A DNA stretch of 64,000 nt from Arion vulgaris (taxonomy: Eukaryota > Mollusca > Gastropoda > Stylommatophora > Arionidae), in the NCBI GenBank assembly GCA_020796225.1, contig CM036768.1, positions 42,296,789 through 42,360,788 on the forward strand, written 5' to 3'. A model generated the notes under the pieces. That model worked only from the letters and a program-made list of their open reading frames with translations. It was not told the origin of the DNA and made no database searches. The first letter of the stretch is position 1, and every line of letters begins with the position of its first letter. Both the position numbers and the translations under genes were made by a program. Shown one piece after another: positions 56,547 to 64,000 of this stretch.

Positions 56547-57840
56547 GCTCATGAGGTTATGGTGGTAACATGAGCCAGGATTAGCGAGGGGCGAGCTAAC
56601 CAAGACCTGCCCCGACCTCCACGCGATGACCCTGGAAACAGACTCTTGTTCCGGTCTGACTAAGAAGGGCAAGGATCGGGGAGAACTACTGGTAGTGGTA
56701 GCAGTGCAAGTACGGAAATGCAAAACAGATCCATACTAACAAAATGCACAAATCTCCTGACCGATGTCCAACAAGATATTGCCCAAGTTCTTAAACGTAA
56801 CGAAACAGCAACGAAAAGTCTCGGACATGGATGAGAGGTGCATCCAGTGACGAAACGTGTGCCCACGAAGGGAGAAGTTCGAAGCCCTGAGGAGTGGGCA
56901 AACATTGCCAGCCCGTAGGCAAGAATAAATAAAACAGGACCGTAACGAATAAAAGTCTACCCTCGTGTCGTTACGAGAGAAGATTGCAGCTGACTCCGCA
57001 TCGGTGGCCTAGTGCAGATACATGTACTGGGCAAGGTTTGCCGAGCGCAAAAGAACAAGTTGCGTTTTAGTGCATAACTAAACTACCCGTCCTGGGAAAA
57101 CCGTGCAAAGGTACTGTGCGATTAAAAATTAACATTCCCGGAAGAACTGAGGTTGGTGATACCTAAAGGAACTGCCAGCCTTGGGGCAACCGGGCAAGGT
57201 TCGAGTGCAGTCGTAACTAACATCCTCGGAATAACTGGAGCGGGTGACGATGGCGGGCGAAAAATCCTCAGTTGCGTTGATAGCGCCTACTGAAACGACC
57301 CTCTACATTGTTTGTACTAGGCCCCATGCCGGTGCCTATCGAGGTTAATTGCAAATTGCCGCGTACCAACGCGCGTCTAGAAAAGGTTTAGAATGTTCTT
57401 CTCCGGATCAAATTCAAAATGACGGTAAAGCAAGGCCGACAATGTACGGATCAGACATGAAGTTCGGGTCCTGAACATTGGCGAAGGCCGATACTCACAC
57501 GGTGTTTTATACGAGTTAGACGCCGTTCGAGGATAAGCTGACAAGCCAGGAGAAATATTTCTCAGTCAGAAGGTGCAAAACAGCGTAACTCACTCTCTTG
57601 GCGTAGATCACAAAGCCCAAATATACGGCAAAGTTGATCGTAAAGGCGTAGATCCGAAAGGATCGTTCTAGGGAAAGTTCACCCTAGAAAATCAAAAGCT
57701 GGCTGAAAACGGACGGGCGGGCCTAGTCACCATGGGCACACAATCGTCCCGACGTAGATCACTCCGTTCTTGCCAGTCGACCAATTATACATCACAATAA
57801 GAATGACCAAAATTGGCTGTGAAGAACGATCGCAGAAGAA
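56547..57840 (+). mobile_element. Composite repeat R, full-length-looking copy
   Basis: It begins GGCTCATGAGGTTATGGTGG, GAGCCAGGATTAGCGAGG, then CACGCGATGACCCTGGAAAC and CCGGTCTGACTAAGAAGGGC, the 5' module of element A. From about 57060 (TTTTAGTGCATAACTAAACT) it carries the R-specific 3' part and ends with GATCGCAGAAGAAGAAG. GC content is well above that of its surroundings, with many CpG. No RT or nuclease is encoded. It abuts the interrupted non-LTR element at 57841. Confidence 0.65.
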
Positions 57841-57954
57841 GAAGATGTGTCTCCATACATGTTTCTGCAGTACTCACGCCATCTTTCTAGTTAAACACGT
57901 AAAACAAAGTACTACAGTTTTACAAAATACATAAACAGTGACGATAAACAGCAA

Positions 57955-57980
57955 CGTTTCGCCCAAAAGGCCTTTATCAA
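57955..57980 (-). ncRNA. Hammerhead-like core, Penelope locus 4, minus arm
   Basis: The minus strand reads TTTGATAAAGGCC, TTTT, GGGCGAAACG. Stem II is GCC/GGC with GAAA intact. U3 and A8 are kept; the base before the core is T instead of C. Confidence 0.45.
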
Positions 57981-60640
57981 ACAAACAATACAACAAGAAT
58001 GACGAATTTCGAGGAACACTACAAATGGACGATTACATGGAAACATAAACCTATCTGATGAAAATCTGGGAATAAAACGAACAACGAAATGAGTGCAACA
58101 CAAAAACCGAAAGGGGAAAAAGGAGAGCAACAATAAACAATATAGGGATAAATGACACATATATGGAGAAACACAATTTTAAGATAAAGGCAGAGATAAG
58201 ACAGTACTAGAAGCATAGGAATGTAATGCTTGAGTCCAAGAGGTCGAAGTGCTAGAATGAAAATAAAGGTTCTCAGGGTGAATCGACTGCGATATGAGGA
58301 ATATGTTTGGATGGTGATTGACATGCAACTCCTGAATGGCCAGTATAGAAATGAGGGGCCACAGGAGTGACAGAGCATTGGCGAATATCGCGAAGCGGGG
58401 CGAATCGGTCACTGAGCTCTTACTGGTGTCACCATATAGGCCTTATGGATCGTTTGAGGTGATAGATAGATGTAGCGGGATCTCAGGAAATGTCTTGAAT
58501 GGTAGGAGTTGGAAAGAGACAGCAGGGCCCCGAATAATATGCATGTATTACAGCGCGACGGCAAATTGAGGGCCCCAAATGACCGGGATTTTTACTTGAG
58601 GGATTGTAAATAACAAATTTTTGGGGCTTCTGCCCGTCTGTACCCCACCAAAGGATAATGGAAGACTGAAGGTCCAGGATCAGACAAGAATAGGAGATGA
58701 TAATAAAGACCTTTTCACCGGGGAAACTATGATGGAAAGTTAAAAAAGTTTAACCCGTCAGAATGGGGTTCTAAAGTGAGAGGGCCTCAAATTAGCTAAA
58801 CCCGATGCATGGCAGATGTAAGCAATTCACCGGTATAGGGCTGGAGGGAATCAAGATTCATGAGTCTATCAAGAAAATCGTCGTTCTCGCTGCAGAGGCG
58901 ACGAAGGCGTAAGAGTTGAGAGAAAGGTAAAGAGTCACGACAAGCCTTGGGATGGGAAGAGGTATACAGAAGAAAGCTATGTGTATCAGTAGGCTTGTAG
59001 TATACTGATGTAGTGATAGTGGATAGGCTGATGGTGATAGTGATGTCAAGAAAATTGACACATTAGGTAGAGATGTGAGAGGTAAACCCGAATTGCAGGA
59101 TTGAAAAACATTAATGAAGTTAATGAAGCGTGACAAATCGGCTTCAGACATATCGGTAACTCCAATATAATCATCGATGTATCTATGATACACGGACGGA
59201 AGAAAGCCATCATAGGTGTTCCATACTAAGTGTTCAAGATGACCCATGAATAGACAAGCATAACTGGGTCCCATTTTAGTACCCATGGCGACCCCACTAA
59301 TCTGTTCGAAGAACTGGTCATTGAACTGAAAGGAGTTGAGAGTGAGAACTAGTTCTGCAAGACGAAGGAGAGTCGAGGTGGAGACAAGAGGGTTAGTTCT
59401 CCTGTCGAGAAAAAACGGGAGAGCTTGAAGTCCGTCAGAATGAGGTATAGAGGTATACAGTGAGCAGACATCAAGGAGGAAGAGGCGAAAGTCCTGCCAG
59501 GCAACAACTTAATAGAAGAAAACAGAAAAAGTGTGTTTAGTATCTTTCAAGAATGAAGGTAGTGTGGTGACTATAGGGTTGAAGATACTATACTTAGGAT
59601 GTCAACCGTTTCCCACCGTGGCCTGCGACTCAATTTCCATTTTCACAACCAGGAGGACCTTAGAACATCACGACTGGGAGTTTTCCCAGTATTCCACTAG
59701 AAACGTGATTGACTCTAAACCGGGTGCCTCTAACCCCTTTGATCTCTCATAAGAATACTTCATACGACATTGACTTCTCCACCCTAAACCCTGGCGTTCT
59801 AACATGTCACCGTCGGAGTTTCGTGCTCTATCACACCTCGTCGACGTGATGACATTGTTATCAAACCCGCTGAAAAAGGGTGGGAAGCGTAGAAGTAAAG
59901 AACTATATCTTCAGGAAGGCCACAACCAACTACTCAACACCTATTCTACACAAATATTCCTTCTGATCCCACACTTATCCAACAATAGTAAGGTCCACAG
60001 TCAAAACCCTCTTGCCTCAAAGACCTTCCTCCCGGCCTCATCACTATTTTCATCGACAGTTTTTTGGGCAAACCCGCATTCTATATGCTCCCAAAATTCA
60101 TAAACTTCACAACCTGGTAGGCCTATTGTTTCTGCTTGCTCTGTCCTACGAAACATTTTCCCCGCATTACTTGACAGTATTTTCCCAACCCTATAGTCCC
60201 CTACACTACCTTCATTCTTGAAAGATACTAAACACATTTGTCTGTTTTTTTCTTCTATTAAGTTGTTGCCGGCGGACTTATCGCCTCTTCCTCCTTGATG
60301 TCTGCTCAGGGTATCCCTCTATACCTCATTCTGACGGACTTCAAGCTTCCATTTTTCTCGACAGGAGAACTAACCCTCTTGTCTCCACCTCGACTCTCCT
60401 TCGTCTTGCAGAACTAGTTCTCACTCTCAACTCCTTTCAGTTCACTGACCAGTTCTTCGAACAGATTAGTGGGGTCGCCATGGGTACTAAAATGGGACCC
60501 AGTTATGCTTGTCTATTCATGGGTCATCTTGAACACTTAGTATGGAACACCTATGATGGCCTTCTTCCGTCCGTGTATCATAGATACATCGATGATTAGG
60601 GAGTTCCCGATATGTCTGAAGCCGAGGTCACGCTTCATTC

Positions 60641-61020
60641 TTCTTTTTCTTTGCCACACTGCTCCCGGTGTTGCCCAGTGTCGGGGTTTTTCTTTTTTGT
60701 TTTGCGCTGTTCTGGTGGCTTGGGATTGTTACTTTGCTCTTTCACAGGATTCTGCTAATCTAACCATCTTTTCCGTGGTCTTCCTCTTGTTTCTTTCCTG
60801 ATGTTCTGTTGTAGAAGACTCTGTATACTGTGGAGTTTGGATGCATTTATTAAGTGGCCAAACCACTTCATTCTTTGTTTACCCTATATAATTAAACACG
60901 GTTTTGTGCCAACTTTTTTTTAAATGCTGATGTTGATTCTGTTTTTTTGTTTTTGGGTAATTTTTTTCAGGCAAAGTTTTTCCCATGTAGTTATTTTTGT
61001 GACTGCGCTTTGCCAATGCC
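60641..61020 (-). mobile_element. 5'-truncated non-LTR insertion inside Penelope locus 4
   Basis: CACGCTTCATTC occurs on both sides (60629-60640 and 61021-61032), an exact 12-bp target duplication. On minus the 380-bp insert reads MKWFGHLINASKLHSI and GKKQEEDHG or, shifted, RGRPRKRWLD, then ends in CAAAGAAAAAGAA. These are the WFGHL and GRPRKRW blocks and A-rich tail of a non-LTR 3' end. The Penelope RT resumes directly after the second repeat. Confidence 0.85.
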
Positions 61021-62197
61021 CACGCTTCATTCCCTTCATCAATGCCTTCAATCCGCAACGGTTCACCTCTCACATCTCTACTCTCTGTGTCAATTTTTTT
61101 GACATCATATCACCATCAGCCTATCCACTATCACTATCAGTATACTCAAGCCTACTGATACACATGCTTTCTTCTGTATACCTCTTCCCATCCCCAGGTT
61201 TGTGGGACTCTTTACCTTTCCCCAACTCTTACGCCTCGTCGCCTCTGCCAGGACACACATCTCCCATGCTTGACCCTTCCCCCGCTAACCCGGTGAAGTG
61301 CTACATCTGCCATGCAGGGGTTTCAGCTAATTGCTCTCCAGGAGGCCCTCTCTCACATACTTAGAACCCCCAATTCTGACAGGGTTAACTTATCTTAACT
61401 TTCCACCCTCATAGTTCCCTGGTGAAAAGGTCTTATTCCATCATCTCCCTATTCTTCAGTCTGATCCTGAGACACTTTCAGTCTTCCAACACTATCCTTT
61501 GGTGGCGTACAGACGGGACAGAAGCCTAAAGGATTTGTTGGTACACAGTCGCCTCAAGCCTAACATCCAGAGTCACTTTGGCCCCATCCAATGGGCTCCG
61601 TTGTAATACATGTGCATATGTAATACAGACCCACTGTTTTCTTTTCCAAAGCTACCTATACCATTCAAGACAGTTTCACGTGTGAGCCCCGCAATATCAT
61701 CTATGCTATCCCCTGCAAACGATGCCATAAGGCCTATATTGGTGAAACCAGTAAGAGGCTCAGTGACCGATTCGCCTAACACTTACCCCGATATTCGCCA
61801 ATGCTCTGTCACTTCTGGACTCATTTCAATGATACTGGCCATTCAGGAGTTGACGATGTCCAGGTCACAGCCATCCGATCATGTTCCCCCGATGATCGCA
61901 GTCGATTCACCCGGAAAACCCGTTTATTTCATTCTATGGCATTTTGCGCCCTTTTGACTCAACGCATACATTCCTATGCTTCTTAGTACTGTCTTATCTC
62001 GTGCCTTGTATTATATGTGTTTGCTCCATATATGGTTTTTTATCCACTATATTGTTTATTGTTCTTTTCCTTCACTTTCGGTTTTTGTGAACTATTTGTT
62101 GTTCGTTTTTATTCCGATTTTCATCAGATAGGTTATGTTTCCATGTAATCGTCCATTTGTAGTGTTCTCGAAATTGTCATTCTTGTTGTATTGTTTG

Positions 62198-62227
62198 CTT
62201 GAAAAAGGGCCCTTTTTGGTCGAAACG
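62198..62227 (+). ncRNA. Hammerhead-like core, Penelope locus 4, plus arm
   Basis: It reads CTTGAAAAAGGGCC, CTTTTT, GGTCGAAACG. Position 7 is A and one extra G lengthens stem II. GAAA and the U3/A8 combination are kept. Confidence 0.4.
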
Positions 62228-62342
62228 TTGCTTTTTATCGTCACGTTATGTATTTTGAAAACGCAGATCTGTCTACGTGTTTACCAAATTTTTCCAAGTT
62301 TTCCCGGCAGTCTCCACCCTTTTCGATAATCATCTTTCTAGT

Positions 62343-63640
62343 ACATCTTTTTTCGCTAATGTTTTGCCATTGTTATCGTTTATGACTTGTATTGATAGCT
62401 GAAATCACATGTCATTTTTATTAATTTCGTTGTGCATTTCTCTTCTCTTGTTTTCTTAATTCATCAATTTTATTGCATGAGAAGACTATGTGTTGTTTCT
62501 TGTCTTTTCGGATTTCTTTCTTGACTTCTCTTGAGCTGATTTTATATTCAGTGCTCTTTCTTTTAACCCGTCTGTTGCTTTCTTTTTCTTCAAATTAGCT
62601 GTTTTTTCAATATGAGACATGCTTGCATATTTCCTGGGGATGATGTTTTGTACGGTGAGAGAATTGTCTCTTGTCTGGTTAGTTAGTCCCAAATGTCATG
62701 TCCTCTTGAGCAGCCATACGTATGTCAAATTTGTTTTGTATTTCTATGTTGTATTCTAGTGGAATGGCATTTGTATCAAAACGTATAGGGCCAGCTGCTT
62801 TCTTTATTGTCTTCAGTCTTAATTTAAACTCTGCCACCAGCAGTTCATGGTCGGAGTCACAGTCTGCTCCGGGTAGGGTATTTACTGATATAATGCCTGT
62901 TATCCATCTTCTTTGGATCAAGATGTAATCTATTTGGTTTCTGGTGTTGCCATCTGGTGAGGTCCAGGTGTATAGTCTTCTTGGATGTTGCCTGTTAGGG
63001 TGTTCAAAAGAGAGATTTTTTTCTGACAGAACAATTAGTTTTGGCCCCTTTCCGCCGTCCATGCCCGAAAGGACCTTTATCTTCTTTTTCAGCTGTTTCC
63101 TTGCCCAACCTTGAGTTTAAACCCCATTAGATCATGATGTCTTTTTCAACTTTATCCATTGCTCCCTTTAAAATTTGTATAGAATTCGTCGATCTCTATC
63201 AGGGGCTGTGCGTTGGAGCGTGCGTATTTTTGAATCTTCTATTTTTTGTCTGTAATCCATCGATGAGTCGGTCATCGAAAGGGTTGTAACCAAGAGTGTT
63301 GGATATTTTCTTTACCAAAATAACCCGACTCCACTCTGTCCACTTTTGCCTTCCTGAATATATTATGTGTCACCTGTTGAGGTTTTAAAAAGCCTGGCCA
63401 GTCCATCGTGCTGGTTATTCCGATAGGTGTTTTTCTTTTCCATCTCATTGAATTGTGGAGTTGCATGGAAAAATTTAATTCCATGTTCCATTCTCACCCC
63501 CGAGTCCAAAGGCAGGTCTTTCCCCAGAAGGCAGTCTTTTGGCCGATCACATTTACTTGTACTTGATCTGCCATCTTTCTCTTCCCAGTTCAGGGAATTT
63601 GGGCTGACTGGCCTGGACACGCCATCAGATCTTTGGTTTT
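62343..63640 (-). pseudogene. Non-LTR element (endonuclease region), split by Penelope locus 4
   Basis: On minus, 63062-62679 reads LYTWTSPDGNTRNQIDYILI, QRRWITGIISVNTLPGADCD and SDHELLVAEFKLRLK, the C-terminal half of an APE endonuclease with the catalytic SDH. The N-terminal half (63640-63070) is frameshifted but keeps LGYNPFDDRLIDGLQ and LNSRLGKETAEKEDKGPFGH. Downstream a lysine-rich linker ends KTLAKKDVLER at 62343. It continues beyond the Penelope pair at 57879-57841 as WREYCRNMYGD, the usual W-EY-LY step before the RT. The RT itself is cut off by repeat R. Confidence 0.75.
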
Positions 63641-64000
63641 AATTAATTTCATGTTCTGCATCAAGTTCTTGTAAATACAATCAGTAGTTTGCCATTGCTT
63701 TTTGATTAGTTCTGCCACTTAACCATGCTGATCTCTGGTGTGTCCTGAGCCCGGTACCAGGCTGTTCCAGCTCCCGCTTTCCGGGCCCTTGTTGAATTGT
63801 TAATCTTCCGCCTTTCTCCCGGCAGCCTTGGTACTGTAGAATGGAGATTTACCGAGTTTTGTTCACAGTTTCGCCGGCTAGTCGAAGTCGTTGCCCGGGG
63901 TGGAGCTGCTGTGCACAAGCAGACTCGAGGAGCATACGCGAGCTGGGCAGGAGTAGGGAACCAAAAGGCTCCCGGCCACCTAAAAGGACGCTATGCCTTT
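63641..64000 (-). other. GC-rich 5' region of the last non-LTR element (probable)
   Basis: This stretch is markedly richer in G+C than the rest of the window. It lies upstream, on the minus strand, of the endonuclease just described. A minus strand open stretch (63918-63706) has no recognised domain. It is most likely the untranslated leader or upstream coding part of that element, cut by the window edge, but this is inference from position. Confidence 0.35.

Larger units (their letters stand above)
57892..62330. mobile_element. Penelope-like element locus 4, head-to-head pair, most complete
   Basis: An exact 12-bp repeat CATCTTTCTAGT flanks it (57880-57891 and 62331-62342). The minus arm (59578 to 57892) holds LPSFLKDTKHTFSVF, SLYTSIPHSDGLQAL, GTKMGPSYACLFMGHLEHLV, YIDD (59181-59170), FLTSLSP-region palm, linker and a worn GIY-YIG. 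The plus arm (59579-62330) adds the N-terminal IKPADKGG-like region, FYAPKIHK-like region, GRPIVSAC, RT, linker and GIY-YIG (NIIYAIPCKRCHKAYIGETS). The plus arm is interrupted by a 380-bp non-LTR fragment. About 2.4 kb without it is close to a complete element, but frameshifts are frequent. Confidence 0.9.

Noticed and set aside
39732..64000. Next M13 exon with the zinc-binding HExxH motif
   Set aside because: I looked on the plus strand for a VFPAGIL-like strand and GHE..H with splice sites and found none. It probably lies beyond the window.

Overview
This window is non-coding-rich, AT-rich animal DNA. It holds spliceosomal introns, Penelope-like retroelements with GIY-YIG endonucleases, several non-LTR retrotransposon families, tRNA-derived SINEs, a Helitron, a hAT and an IS630-Tc1-mariner transposon. 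That mixture fits an invertebrate with a large, repeat-laden genome (a mollusc or other lophotrochozoan is plausible). The sequence does not fix the species. No prokaryotic operon, CRISPR array or rRNA gene was seen.

The only host gene I can support lies on the + strand. Four internal exons (13699-13797, 28099-28176, 38114-38208, 39667-39731) have canonical AG/GT borders and compatible phases. They read through as about 112 consecutive codons of an M13-family metallopeptidase (neprilysin / endothelin-converting-enzyme type). Their introns are about 14.3, 9.9 and 1.5 kb, and most of the mobile DNA described here sits inside them. The N-terminal exons and the exons with the zinc-binding motif were not found and presumably lie outside.

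Layout. 0-1.7 kb: a minisatellite and non-LTR fragments. 1.7-11.1 kb: two copies of one endonuclease-RT-RNase H non-LTR element, tail to tail. 11.3-13.7 kb: non-LTR 3' fragments, then exon 1. 15-16.6 kb: a composite repeat (called R here). 17.2-19.7 kb: a 63-bp satellite and Penelope locus 1. 21.7-25.9 kb: an RNase H-bearing non-LTR element split by Penelope locus 2. 26.8-28 kb: a 27/28-bp minisatellite, then exon 2. 28.5-36.2 kb: a decayed Helitron carrying a nested Penelope pair (locus 3) and a nested DDE transposon with 105-bp inverted repeats. 36.4-42.5 kb: SINEs, non-LTR fragments and exons 3 and 4. 42.8-52.2 kb: a non-LTR fragment, then an RTE-like element broken by a SINE and a complete hAT with 8-bp target duplication. 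52.3-57.8 kb: R pieces and two non-LTR elements, one containing an internal 43-bp coding-derived minisatellite. 57.9-62.3 kb: Penelope locus 4, inserted in another non-LTR element that runs to the end of the window.

The most interesting signal is the Penelope-like family. All four loci are head-to-head inverted pairs with both 3' ends facing outward. At two loci the whole pair is bracketed by one exact target-site duplication, so the pair entered as a unit. Every end carries a hammerhead-ribozyme-like core in which the usual C3-G8 pair appears as U3-A8. All coordinates and motif readings were made by eye; family assignments rest on recognisable motifs, and no database search was run.
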